A DNA stretch of 64,000 nucleotides from JAHBNG01 sp039028975 (GTDB lineage Bacteria > Chloroflexota > Anaerolineae > Caldilineales > Caldilineaceae). The translations under genes were made by a program, and so were the position numbers. The notes beneath the pieces are model-generated. The model was not told the DNA's origin. It saw nothing but the letters and a program-made list of their open reading frames with translations, and did no database searches. Of the stretch, positions 19,801 to 27,552 are shown in pieces. The stretch covers positions 186,001 through 250,000 of the forward strand of contig JBCCHB010000001.1 in NCBI GenBank assembly GCA_039028975.1. The letters run 5' to 3'. Position 1 is the first letter of the stretch. The number at the start of each line of letters is the position of its first letter.

Positions 19801-21421
19801 TAGTGCAAGCCTGGATGCAACAGTCGGTTTGTGGGACGTTACCGACCTTGCCTTTGCTCAGGATTCCACGAATGAAACGAAACCAGAGGAAGGTAGCAAG
19901 GAACGCCTACGGCATCTCTTCGAGAGCGATAATCCACAGATGGATAGCGTTCATTCTATTGCCTTCAGTCATGACGGTGCTCTGCTGGCCATTGGTGCGC
20001 GTAGCCCAACAATTCGCATCTATCGCGTGGTAGACAAAGAGCAAATTTGGTCTTTTGATGGCCCTGGTCGCGTCCATGCCATGTGCTTTAGCACGATTGG
20101 GCGAAAATTTGTCGCCACTATTGGCGCTGTAATCTATCTTTGGGATATGAGCGACCCGGAAGGGGCAACCCGTTCCCTTAGTGTTCTCCGCAGCCATACG
20201 GCAACGATTTTTTCCATTGCCATTGATCCTGCTAGCGACACGTTATTCAGCGGCAGCGTCGATGAAACCATCCGCCTATGGGATATTCGTAACGAAAGAC
20301 ACGCCCAATTGATCCAGAGCATTCATGGGTACAATGCCCCTGTGAATGCTCTAGCATTTAGCGAAGACGGCAACTTGCTGGTAACGGGCGATGAACGCGG
20401 GCGTTTAAGTATTTGGGCTTTTGGGCGCCTTGAACCCCACGAGACCGAGCAGTCCTCAATCAGTAGTAACGCTTCACCGGAACTAGCCCGTGATTCGGAC
20501 CTCGTCTGTCGCCACGTATTGACGGACCATACCGCCTCAATTGCGTCTGTTACTTTCTGTCCGCCTGGCCCTTATGTCGCCAGCGTTGGGCAAGACGCCA
20601 CGCTCAGGCTGTGGGATGTTCAGCACGGGCAAGCCATTGACCTGCTCACCAGCGCCAACGCTAGATTGTGGCGCGTTGCATTCCATCCTCAATATCAGAT
20701 CGTTGCGATTGCAGGAACCGGAAACTCGCTTGGACTATGGAGGCTTGACGACTCAGGGCGTGGGAAGCCCCTCAGCGCAATTCAGCTCGAGGCTGATACG
20801 GTCAGGGGCCTAGCTTTTTCTCAACAAGAAGCGCTTTTGATCTATACGAATAAGGACCATCAGATACGACTTTGGGATGTAGAAGGCGGCACGCATGTTG
20901 GCACAATAGAGACCCCAAATCAGCTCTTTTGGTCCATTGCCATGAACGTCGATGATACGATCCTGGCAGGGGGCGAGCGCAACGGTTCCATCTATCTGTG
21001 GGATATGCGACCAGACTCACGCGGCGAAACGTTGGCAACACTCGAAGGCCACACCTCTGTCATCCAGCAAGTTGTCTTTAGCCCGGATGGCAAACTATTG
21101 GCAAGCGCCAGTGAAGATTGGACGATTCGTCTATGGGACGTGGAGCGTAGCAAGCTTCTCTATACAATCCGCGGCCATACACAGATTGTGACAGACGTCG
21201 CCTTTCACCCATATGGCGCAGTGCTCGCCAGCAGCAGTGATGATGGTACGGTCAAGCTGTGGGCTGTAGGAGATGCGCTATCCCAGGGAGCATCTGAGGT
21301 TACCTGCCTTCGGACGCTGCGGCAACCCGGCCCCTACGAGGGCATGAATATCACTGGCGTCACCGGCATCAGTGAGGCGCAGCGAGCGGCGCTTACAGCG
21401 TTGGGCGCGGTGGAAGAATAG
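16850..21421 (+). CDS. BTAD / NB-ARC / pentapeptide / WD40 STAND regulator (1523 aa)
   Basis: A complete signal-transduction ATPase. Residues 1-90 form a SARP-like winged helix (ARALLAYLALEP, LRTTLHRLRQAL). Residues about 155-265 are a bacterial transcriptional activation (BTAD) helical domain. The NB-ARC NTPase starts near 340, with P-loop GGMGKTTLA near 368, Walker B-like ILVLDNME near 447 and GNPLALKL near 549. Pentapeptide-like units lie near 760-790. Fourteen WD40 repeats (about 795-1480) would make two propellers, and the tail has PGPYEGMN and GISEAQRAAL as in the paralogue at 2-2695. Known for the family: ATP-driven oligomerisation on sensing a ligand, with the winged helix/BTAD part acting on transcription. 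The target is unknown; the giant surface-protein gene is divergent and adjacent. Oddities: the linker at residues about 275-330 is encoded by low-complexity repeat-like DNA, and the second WD40 repeat carries a roughly 49-residue insertion containing an 86-bp palindromic element. Confidence 0.93.
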   Translation: MTQLRFNFLGGFVVTERETQLDSFRSDKARALLAYLALEPRIHMRRVLAGLFWPDIAEKNALTNLRTTLHRLRQALAAAKSVDVNDLFIITRHTVEFVTETATTDVLQFEEVLDAASLKIDGPPNGQANGRANPPTAPSVNYLNHLSNGVSFYQGELLAGFSLLDAPAFDEWLLFRREELVQRALLAMRTLADGYETGGHFKEAHTVANRLLVLDPYREETHSQIMRLLAYLKLPDQALQAFEQMRQLFRAELGVEPSEESLALAQQIAAGEFANNQNDEMTGRQDDKITGTAPFTPSLRSAELTSKPHLSPSVAIGDTPSPYHPLTPLSSLDLRDIPDPGLFFGRIEERQVISQWLLHDRCQIVTILAIGGMGKTTLAAQWVREVAGTMGEDHFDQIFWRSLVNAPPLEELLPPLLQILSEQQLRDIPTSSDEQLRLLLGYLRDKRVILVLDNMESILEAERVGTYRPGYEPYEQLIQQMATYDHQSHLLLTSRERPRGYDRFEKDGLPVRSLQLTGLDDDASHDLLTQRGLSGDDNDEATLFARYSGNPLALKLVADTVDELFGGDLNEFLAEESLIFDDVRDILDQHFVRLTDLEQEILFWLAVEREGYSLAPLRKNLLQQPTQRNLVEGLRGLQRRALIQRSEIGFGLQNVIIEYLTDRLVEEVSQEIISGDLNRLHRQALIKAQAKEYVRNSQVRLLLAPISERLMDTWGQHGLARRLDKSLEQLRSDPLARSSYAGGNFLNLLLHLDIDVTDFDFSGLALWQACLQDKTLQNVNLQNADLRGALLTDSFGRIFAVDVSTDGALLAAGTDNGEVRLWSLPDMTPSNILQGHTNRVRDVAFSPMLQANGQLYSAPFENPSLLSPIKAGENSGFQSDRSIAEPVHSTQTSSGTQLLASASLDGSIRVWNAQTDELLRVFAEGANAFLAVAFSPDGLLLAGGGEDCTIYIWEVASGRLRCQFYHHTNWINGLAFHPDGSMLASASLDATVGLWDVTDLAFAQDSTNETKPEEGSKERLRHLFESDNPQMDSVHSIAFSHDGALLAIGARSPTIRIYRVVDKEQIWSFDGPGRVHAMCFSTIGRKFVATIGAVIYLWDMSDPEGATRSLSVLRSHTATIFSIAIDPASDTLFSGSVDETIRLWDIRNERHAQLIQSIHGYNAPVNALAFSEDGNLLVTGDERGRLSIWAFGRLEPHETEQSSISSNASPELARDSDLVCRHVLTDHTASIASVTFCPPGPYVASVGQDATLRLWDVQHGQAIDLLTSANARLWRVAFHPQYQIVAIAGTGNSLGLWRLDDSGRGKPLSAIQLEADTVRGLAFSQQEALLIYTNKDHQIRLWDVEGGTHVGTIETPNQLFWSIAMNVDDTILAGGERNGSIYLWDMRPDSRGETLATLEGHTSVIQQVVFSPDGKLLASASEDWTIRLWDVERSKLLYTIRGHTQIVTDVAFHPYGAVLASSSDDGTVKLWAVGDALSQGASEVTCLRTLRQPGPYEGMNITGVTGISEAQRAALTALGAVEE
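19413..19498. repeat. Palindromic element family A, copy 1 (inside the STAND coding sequence)
   Basis: An 86-bp element with ends TATACTCAGCTCCG and CGACCGCAGTATA and a long internal inverted repeat (GAAAACCCGAGTTT against AAAACTCCGGTTTTC). The same ends occur at 39030-39114 and 39398-39480, and in diverged form at 32964-33048. Here it is translated in frame (LYSAPFENPSLL and on to QSDRSIA) within a WD40 repeat, where it forms part of a roughly 49-residue insertion that the other WD40 repeats lack. Confidence 0.8.
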
Positions 21422-21445
21422 CCGTTTCAACAAGCGATGTCGTTT

Positions 21446-21530
21446 TATAGTTTTTAAGATAAAGATTTTCCACACTTCCCCTGAGCTTGTCGAAGGGAAG
21501 TGCGGAAAATCTTTATCTGGATATCTATAG
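21446..21530. repeat. Palindromic element family B, copy 1
   Basis: An 85-bp element running from TATAG to CTATAG. It has a long stem (GATAAAGATTTTCC against GGAAAATCTTTATC) around a conserved core CCCCTGAGCTTGTCGAAGGG. The second copy is at 47189-47274. It sits between the STAND stop and the APH-fold gene and could act as a transcript-end hairpin. Confidence 0.8.
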
Positions 21531-21545
21531 ACTTAATGTTGCTAC

Positions 21546-22493
21546 ATGAAATATCCTGAGACAGAAATTGCAAAGCGCTCATTGACGCTCTTCGGCATAG
21601 CCGGAACGATACGTAGGGTTGCCACTGGGTTGGACGTTACCTATCGTGTTAAAACGAATAATGGTCAGGTCTTCGCGTTGCGGGTATCAGGAAATCTTCC
21701 AATCCGTCAACTTTCAGCATTTAGGGTCGAGGCGGAATGGATTGATGCACTCTCCTGTAACCAGTGGTTTTGCGTTCCACGGGTACAGCGTACTGAAAAG
21801 GGAGAGCTTGTCGGTCAAGCCCAGGATGCCAACGGCGTTACGCGTGCAAGCACCTTACTTTCATGGCTCCCAGGGCGAAGATGCTTTCGGCCCGGCAATG
21901 AACACGCTCACAATCTGGGACAGATGGCTGGCGCGTTACATCAACATGCGCAATCTTTTGTTGCCCCGCCGGCTGACGCTATCAAGTCCTGGGATGCTCG
22001 ACTTATGTGCTTCATGCCTCACAATCCTCAAGATGGGCTTTCTGTCATCGCGCCTGAGGCGGCCGAAAAAGCACAAAAGGTATATCTACACTTGGAAGGT
22101 CTCGTCGCGACACTCGATGCTCATGAGATTGGCCTCATTAATGCCGATCTGGGATTACACAACGTCCTTTGGTATAAAGGGCAAGCAGGGTTGGTTGATT
22201 TCAATGATGCGGGCATCGGTCCCTATGCGTTTTGTCTCGCTCGCTTGGCAGCGAGAATGCGTTTGCATGAAAATGGACAAGCTCTGGTCGAGGAACTTCT
22301 AAATGGTTATCGCGAAGTTATGCCCGTGCCTTCAGCCTATGAGAAGTGGGGGAGCCTGTTTGAACTCGCGGCGGAACTATTCCGGCTTAATTATGGCGCT
22401 AAGCGTGCCGTCCATCGTGGCACGCCGTTACGAGAGTCTGAACAACACATCATCAATACATTAGATAGAAAGTTAAAGTACGTGGGCCTGTAG
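21546..22493 (+). CDS. Aminoglycoside phosphotransferase-fold (APH) kinase
   Basis: A 315-residue soluble protein of the APH/choline-kinase/homoserine-kinase-II fold. The catalytic loop reads INADLGLHNVLW (near residue 200), so the usual H of HxDxxxxN is replaced by N while D and the downstream N are kept. The metal-binding motif is VDFNDAGIGPY (near 218), in place of DFD/DFG. The N-terminal lobe has the expected lysine-bearing strand in the region VFALRVSGN. The small-molecule substrate is unknown; it may be a sugar, amino acid or antibiotic. It is the first plus-strand gene after the STAND regulator, 15 bp past element B, and is followed by a probable sugar-catabolic series. Confidence 0.75.
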   Translation: MKYPETEIAKRSLTLFGIAGTIRRVATGLDVTYRVKTNNGQVFALRVSGNLPIRQLSAFRVEAEWIDALSCNQWFCVPRVQRTEKGELVGQAQDANGVTRASTLLSWLPGRRCFRPGNEHAHNLGQMAGALHQHAQSFVAPPADAIKSWDARLMCFMPHNPQDGLSVIAPEAAEKAQKVYLHLEGLVATLDAHEIGLINADLGLHNVLWYKGQAGLVDFNDAGIGPYAFCLARLAARMRLHENGQALVEELLNGYREVMPVPSAYEKWGSLFELAAELFRLNYGAKRAVHRGTPLRESEQHIINTLDRKLKYVGL

Positions 22494-22825
22494 CGACCTA
22501 ACAATTGCGTCAAGAGGACGGTGCTGTGGTTTTTTCTGCTGGTTTCTGGTTTTTTGGTAATTGAAAGTGCTCCGAACGACTCTCCAGAATGGCCGTCTTA
22601 TTCGTACTGCCGACGGCTGTTACATTCACGTATAACGGTAGCCAAGAAGATTGGCTGCGTGACGGCATTCGAAAGAGGCGCGAACTGGGCTTCAACTGCG
22701 TCTGGAGCGGACCCTACAGCCAGGAGCAGATTCGCTCAGGCTCTTCATCAGCGGCAACCAAAAGCGTGGAAGCAGATATTTGCAGAAGGGCAGACAGGAC
22801 AAGAAGCAGATATTGGAGGAGATCT
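22494..22825 (+). other. Intergenic stretch with possible gene remnant upstream of the dehydrogenase
   Basis: An open frame runs from 22589 straight into the dehydrogenase, but its first 79 codons do not belong to that family. The early part (TFTYNGSQEDWLRDGIRKRRELGF) reads like the start of a barrel enzyme. A protein-like continuation (ALHQRQPKAWKQIFAEG) appears in a different frame near 22735-22800. This fits a small frameshifted gene fragment, whose identity I cannot name. Confidence 0.25.
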
Positions 22826-23851
22826 ATGAAAGGCATTGTCTACCTGGGTGAGAACGAGGTTGAGGTCCGCGATTTTCCGCGACCCGAACCGGGTCCAGGG
22901 CAAGTGGTGATAGAGATGAAGGTCGCCGGCCTCTGTGGCAGCGATCTGCATAAATATCACAGCAGCCGGGCTTGGGCGCAGGGCCGCAATAGCATGATCG
23001 CGGGACATGAGCCGGTGGGTGTCGTTGCTGCAGTGGGGCCGAATGTTGACCATCCTGCGGTCGGTGATCGCGTCTGCGTCTATCATCGAGTGGGCTGTGG
23101 ACATTGCATGGATTGTCGTTCGGGGTATGCGGCGTTCTGTGACGATACACGAGGCGCGTTTGGGCGGACTCGTGATGGGTCACTGGCCGATTATATGCTG
23201 GCAGAGGCCAGCGATTGTCTGCCCTTGCCAGATGAGATCTCTTTTGCCGTGGCCACCCAAATCGCCTGTACCGCGGGTACATCTTTTTCGGCGCTGCGCA
23301 AAATTCCGGCGCACTCTGGTGATACGCTGGTGGTCTTTGGCTTGGGGCCGGTTGGATTGTCGGGCTTGCTGCTGGGGATTGGGATGGGGTATCGCGGGAT
23401 AGGTGTAGACGTTCACCCGTATCGGATTGACTTGGCCAAGAAGGTGGGCCAGGGTGTCGTCATCGACGGGCGCTCATCTGATCCGGTCGCGGCGATTCGC
23501 GACTTGACTGCTGGCAAAGGCGCCGGTGGTGTGCTGGAGTGCTCTGGCAACCCCATTGCTCGCAAGCAGGCCGCATCTGTCGCCGGGCGTGGTGCCACCG
23601 TTGTCTACGTCGGTGCCGGAAGCGCCGAGCTTACCGTGAGCTTCGCAGATATTTTAGAGAATGATCTCACCATCAAGAGCAATTCGGTCTTTTCAATGGC
23701 CTCTTACTATGACGAGATTGACTTCTTGTGCCAACACCCTGTGCCGCTGGAGGAGATTGTCACGCATCGTTTCCCTATCGATCAAGCGGTTGACGCCTTC
23801 GCGCTCTTCGACAGTGGTGAGACCGGCAAGGTGATTTTCGAATGGACTTAA
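22826..23851 (+). CDS. Zinc-dependent medium-chain alcohol/polyol dehydrogenase
   Basis: A 341-residue MDR-family NAD(P)-dependent dehydrogenase. The ATG at 22826 is chosen because GGAGGA lies just upstream and the family's usual MKG(I/A)V start follows; the longer in-frame start at 22589 adds 79 unrelated residues. The catalytic zinc site is C37 (GLCGSD) and H61-E62 (GHEP). The structural zinc has C91, C94, C97 and C105. The Rossmann motif GLGPVGLSG is near 172. The closest functional groups are sorbitol/L-threonine/L-idonate dehydrogenases; substrate unknown. With the oxidoreductase 35 bp downstream and the dehydratase after that, it probably oxidises a sugar, sugar alcohol or sugar acid in the cytoplasm. 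Confidence 0.9.
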   Translation: MKGIVYLGENEVEVRDFPRPEPGPGQVVIEMKVAGLCGSDLHKYHSSRAWAQGRNSMIAGHEPVGVVAAVGPNVDHPAVGDRVCVYHRVGCGHCMDCRSGYAAFCDDTRGAFGRTRDGSLADYMLAEASDCLPLPDEISFAVATQIACTAGTSFSALRKIPAHSGDTLVVFGLGPVGLSGLLLGIGMGYRGIGVDVHPYRIDLAKKVGQGVVIDGRSSDPVAAIRDLTAGKGAGGVLECSGNPIARKQAASVAGRGATVVYVGAGSAELTVSFADILENDLTIKSNSVFSMASYYDEIDFLCQHPVPLEEIVTHRFPIDQAVDAFALFDSGETGKVIFEWT

Positions 23852-23886
23852 GAGTCTATAATGAGTAACTATTTTAAGGAACCACC

Positions 23887-24930
23887 GTGACCAAATCAGT
23901 TTCAAATAAACGAGTTCGAGTCGCGTTCTACGGAACCGGCCACTGGGTCCAAACTGTCCATATCCCCAACCTGTTCCAGATCGACAACGTTGATATCGTG
24001 GCGCTGTGTGATACGAATCAGCAGGCGCTTGACGCCGCCGCTGCTATATTGGGTCCTGGATCAGCCCAAACCTTCACTGACGGCCACGAGATGTTGGCTG
24101 CCAAAGAGATCCTAGGAGAGATTGATGTCCTCTTTTCTTGCGTTCCCGCCTTTGCCCGCACTGATGTTGAGATTGCTGCCGCCCACAAAGGTATCGCCAT
24201 TTTTAGCGAAAAACCCCAGGCTCTCGAACTGAAAACGGCGCAGGCAATCGATGCGGCCATTCAGGCGGCGGGGGTTCTCAGTACGGTCGGCACGCGTGAG
24301 CGGTATCGACCGTTATTGCAGGCCATTCGTCACTTTCTGGCCGACAAGGAGATCATTCATGTACAGTGCAGCCTACCCCGTTCAGATGCAGGGGGATCCT
24401 GGGTTCGCGACGAAGATCGCTCAGGTGGTTATGCGCTCGACTGGGGTCAACACGCGGTGGATTACGTTCGCTTCATGACGGGTGAGAATATCACCACGGC
24501 TCAGGCTTTCTACATGCGGCCCGCAGCAGAATCCTTTTCTCTGGCTTCATCCTTTAACTTTCAACTGACCAACGGGGCCTCCATGGCGCTGACGTTTGTC
24601 AACTATCTGGCCGAAGGTGAAGTCAAAGCGGGGCGCAGCAATCTGCCGCTCTTTACCATTTACTATCGTGGTGGGCGTCTCGATATTTATCGCGAGGGTC
24701 GCGATCGGTGGTCTTACGAGCACAATGGCGAAGCCGTCATCGATCGCGAGGTTTTCGATCCCTGGCTGGCCCAGGATCGAGCATTTATCGAGGCCGTCCG
24801 TACGGGTGATGATCGTGCTGTGCTCAACGACTATCACGACGGGCTTTACTCCCTGGCACCAATTTTAGCTGGCTGGGCGTCGGCCCAAAACGGCGGTATC
24901 CCTATTCAGCTTGGTGCATTCATGGCGTGA
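23887..24930 (+). CDS. Gfo/Idh/MocA-family NAD(P)-dependent oxidoreductase
   Basis: A 347-residue protein with a GTG start preceded by AAGGA. The N-terminal Rossmann fold has GTGHW at 16-20, the acidic residue that binds the ribose in ALCDTN (near 42), and the family EKP motif at 108-110. The C-terminal alpha/beta domain has the GGYALDWGQHAVD segment near 181-193, corresponding to the catalytic Asp/His region. Members oxidise or epimerise sugars, inositols or nucleotide sugars in the cytoplasm. It follows the zinc dehydrogenase by 35 bp and probably shares its transcript. Confidence 0.9.
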   Translation: MTKSVSNKRVRVAFYGTGHWVQTVHIPNLFQIDNVDIVALCDTNQQALDAAAAILGPGSAQTFTDGHEMLAAKEILGEIDVLFSCVPAFARTDVEIAAAHKGIAIFSEKPQALELKTAQAIDAAIQAAGVLSTVGTRERYRPLLQAIRHFLADKEIIHVQCSLPRSDAGGSWVRDEDRSGGYALDWGQHAVDYVRFMTGENITTAQAFYMRPAAESFSLASSFNFQLTNGASMALTFVNYLAEGEVKAGRSNLPLFTIYYRGGRLDIYREGRDRWSYEHNGEAVIDREVFDPWLAQDRAFIEAVRTGDDRAVLNDYHDGLYSLAPILAGWASAQNGGIPIQLGAFMA

Positions 24931-25003
24931 GAGGCATTTCTAAAAAAGCTTTCAGCCACTCAGCCGTCAGCTTTCAGCTAGCTACGACTCACATCTAGCG
25001 GCT

Positions 25004-25114
25004 AATTTTATACTTTCCTATACAATAAAAAAGGGCTTCGCCCAATTGGCCCTTGGACTTCTCGTCCGTCAGCCAAAGGGATGTACCTGGACCGAATTTT
25101 ATACTTTGCTATAC
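25004..25114. repeat. Pair of 20-bp direct repeats flanking a small GC hairpin
   Basis: AATTTTATACTTTCCTATAC at 25004-25023 recurs with one mismatch at 25095-25114. Between them are an A run and the short hairpin GGGCTTCGCCC (25033-25043), which on the minus strand reads as a hairpin followed by T residues, like a small intrinsic terminator. The preceding 24950-24980 is low-complexity (CAGCC/TCAGC units). The 91-bp period suggests a decayed element or a tandem duplication. Confidence 0.55.
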
Positions 25115-25196
25115 CACGAGCAAATAATGCTTCTTATAAGGGTAGGGTTTACACGGATCGATCACAGTGGCGAATTGTAAATGGTGAATGGATATT

Positions 25197-26315
25197 ATGA
25201 AGATTACTGAGATAAAAACATATTTGGTGAATGCAAACGAAGAAGACGCTCAGATGGTAAGCCGACCACGAGGGCGAAACTGGCTTTTTGTCAAGGTCTT
25301 TACAGATGAAGGCGTGACAGGTGTGGGTGAAGGAGGGGGCTGGCCATTTCTGGTCGAGAAGGCCATTCAAGAAATGAAACATTTTTTGATTGGCGAGAAT
25401 CCCTTTGCCATTGAGCACCTGTGGTTAATGCTCTACGATATTTTACATGGACACGGCGCAACCGGGGCGGTGCGTGGCGGCGTGATCAGCGCTATCGATT
25501 GTGCGTTGTGGGATATCAAGGGAAAAGCGTTAGGGGTGCCGGTTTGGGAGCTGTTGGGTGGCAAGATGCGCGACAGCATCCCAGTCTATGGCCATGCCAG
25601 CTCACCGCAAGCGGCTGAGAAGCTGATCGATCGCGGGTATAAATTCTTCAAATGCAACCCAACCGTGGAGACGATCAAAACCCTACGCGAGGCGGTGGGC
25701 TACGAGGTCGAGATTGGCGTTCACTGCCACGCCGAGTTTACCCCTGCCGCGGCAATTCAATTGGGGCGCGGTTGTGAACCCTATCGGCCCATGTTTTTAG
25801 AGGATCCGGTGGTGCCAGAAAACATTGAGGCATTTGCAAAAGTAGCCGAGAAGATCGGCATTCCACTGGCAACGGGTGAGCGTTTCGCCTCTAAATGGGC
25901 CTTTAGCGAACTGCTGGCCCGCAATTTGGTCGATATCGTTCAACCTGAAACCACACGCTTGGGCGGGATCACCGAGTTAAAGAAGCTGGCGGCAATGGCC
26001 GAAGCGCAATCTGTGACGGTCGCCCCTCACGATGGCTCGGTTGGGCCGATTATTGAGATGGCCAATGTACACGTGCTAGCCAGCATCCCGAACTGCATCT
26101 TCCTTGAACATAAGGCCGATGATGTTCCCTGGCGCTATGAAGTGGCTCCCGGCGCGGTTCAAGAGGAAAATGGCGCGATTCGCGTTCCAGATGCGCCGGG
26201 GCTGGGCTGTGATATCGATGACGTGGTCGCGGCGGCCCATCCAATTGCCGACATCGATGCCTTTGAGTACAGCCACCGCAGCCCAGAGCAGATTCAACAG
26301 TCGTTTGTGCGGTGA
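25197..26315 (+). CDS. Mandelate racemase/muconate lactonizing family dehydratase (galactonate dehydratase-like)
   Basis: A 372-residue enolase-superfamily enzyme. The start at 25197 (MKITEIKTYLV) matches the family; an ATG 9 bases earlier is possible. The N-terminal capping domain covers residues 1-115. In the barrel: KFFKCN near 150, the metal-ligand strand GVHCHAEF near 172 (His/Glu rather than the usual Asp), FLEDPV near 199, TGERF near 226 and the catalytic APHDGSVGP near 276. This pattern resembles D-galactonate dehydratase-type enzymes that remove water from a sugar acid. It lies downstream of the dehydrogenase and Gfo/Idh genes, consistent with a sugar-acid branch; the exact acid is unknown. 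Confidence 0.88.
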   Translation: MKITEIKTYLVNANEEDAQMVSRPRGRNWLFVKVFTDEGVTGVGEGGGWPFLVEKAIQEMKHFLIGENPFAIEHLWLMLYDILHGHGATGAVRGGVISAIDCALWDIKGKALGVPVWELLGGKMRDSIPVYGHASSPQAAEKLIDRGYKFFKCNPTVETIKTLREAVGYEVEIGVHCHAEFTPAAAIQLGRGCEPYRPMFLEDPVVPENIEAFAKVAEKIGIPLATGERFASKWAFSELLARNLVDIVQPETTRLGGITELKKLAAMAEAQSVTVAPHDGSVGPIIEMANVHVLASIPNCIFLEHKADDVPWRYEVAPGAVQEENGAIRVPDAPGLGCDIDDVVAAAHPIADIDAFEYSHRSPEQIQQSFVR

Positions 26316-26575
26316 CAAGCGTGATAATTGTATGAATCCTTCTTTCATGAACACCAGACTACGATCACCTCAGCTTACACCCGCCATCTTTTTCAATAGA
26401 ACGATATATTCGGTCAGATAGAACGGATACCTATGAGCACCTCAGATTTGAACACAACGCGCGAGCAATTATTGCAGAAAGAACGAGTGAAGTTCGAATG
26501 AAACAAGCATCAGCAGAGTAGTATGAAAAAAGCACTTCAGCTAGTCAGCACTTCAGCATTATGGACCCTTGAACC

Positions 26576-27535
26576 ATGACCTACACAATCCGTCCATTCA
26601 ACCCTGTCCAAGAAGAGTATGAAATTTTGGTGGATCTCCACAATGCCTATTGGCCGGACCGCCCTGACGTAGCCAGGGATTGGCAAATGGCTGACGAACG
26701 TTGGAATCCGAAGTACCTTTTTCAGCGTTACGTTTATGAACAAGATGGCACTATTGTGGCATTTGGGCAGGCCAACGAGTCACCCTGGAATTATGTAGAA
26801 GGCCAATATCATCTGGAGTTTCATGTTCATCCTGAACATCTTGGGCAGGGCATCAAACAGCGACTTTATGAGCATATCGATCAGATTTTGCGGCAGCACA
26901 CGCCCAAACCGACGAGTTATGCTGCATACACTCGTGAGGATAAGGAGGAGTTGGTTGCCTTTTTGAAGTCGCTTGATTTTGCCATTGTGCAGCGAGAGGC
27001 GGTATCCGAGATCGATATGGATGGATTTGATCCCACCCCTTTTGCCAGTCATGCGGAAAGAGCAAAGAAAAACGGCATTATCATTTATACGCTCGCAGAA
27101 CTGATGGAGATCTGTTCAGACTGGAGGCAACGCAATTACGATCTCATTCTGGCGATTATCAACGAAATTCCAGGGCCAGAGACATCCACCCCACAGCCAA
27201 TCGACGAGTTTTATAAGATTTATGATCATCCCAATTACATTCCTGATGGCTGGTTCATTGCATTGGATGGTGAAGAGTGGGTAGGGAATAGCTCGCTGTG
27301 GAAGGTATCAGGACAGGATGATCGACTCGACGTAAACGTGACGGGCGTGTTACCATCGCATCGACGCAAAGGAATTGCAACTGCGCTCAAGCTGAAGACG
27401 TTTGAGTATGCGCTACGGCACGGTGTACGCTATATCAAAACCGGCAACGAAGAGAACAATCCGATGTATGACCTCAACCTGATGCTGGGTTTCAAGCCAA
27501 AGCCAGGTTGGCTGACCTTTCGCAAAGAGCTATAG
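26576..27535 (+). CDS. Double-domain GNAT acetyltransferase
   Basis: A 319-residue protein with two GNAT-like halves. The N-terminal half (1-145) has the HPEHLGQGIKQRLY stretch, matching the acyl-CoA-binding turn. The C-terminal half (about 150-319) has LPSHRRKGIATALK near 262, a clear R/QxxGxG/A motif, and ends with GFKPKPGW. It transfers an acyl group from acyl-CoA to an unknown acceptor in the cytoplasm. Its stop is 17 bp before the start of the glycosidase-like gene, so the two are probably co-transcribed. A 260-bp featureless stretch precedes it. Confidence 0.85.
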   Translation: MTYTIRPFNPVQEEYEILVDLHNAYWPDRPDVARDWQMADERWNPKYLFQRYVYEQDGTIVAFGQANESPWNYVEGQYHLEFHVHPEHLGQGIKQRLYEHIDQILRQHTPKPTSYAAYTREDKEELVAFLKSLDFAIVQREAVSEIDMDGFDPTPFASHAERAKKNGIIIYTLAELMEICSDWRQRNYDLILAIINEIPGPETSTPQPIDEFYKIYDHPNYIPDGWFIALDGEEWVGNSSLWKVSGQDDRLDVNVTGVLPSHRRKGIATALKLKTFEYALRHGVRYIKTGNEENNPMYDLNLMLGFKPKPGWLTFRKEL

Positions 27536-27552
27536 ATAAGGAAGAACCCACA

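Noticed and set aside
22589..22825. 79-residue N-terminal extension of the zinc dehydrogenase
   Set aside because: It does not match the family, while GGAGGA directly precedes the internal ATG at 22826.
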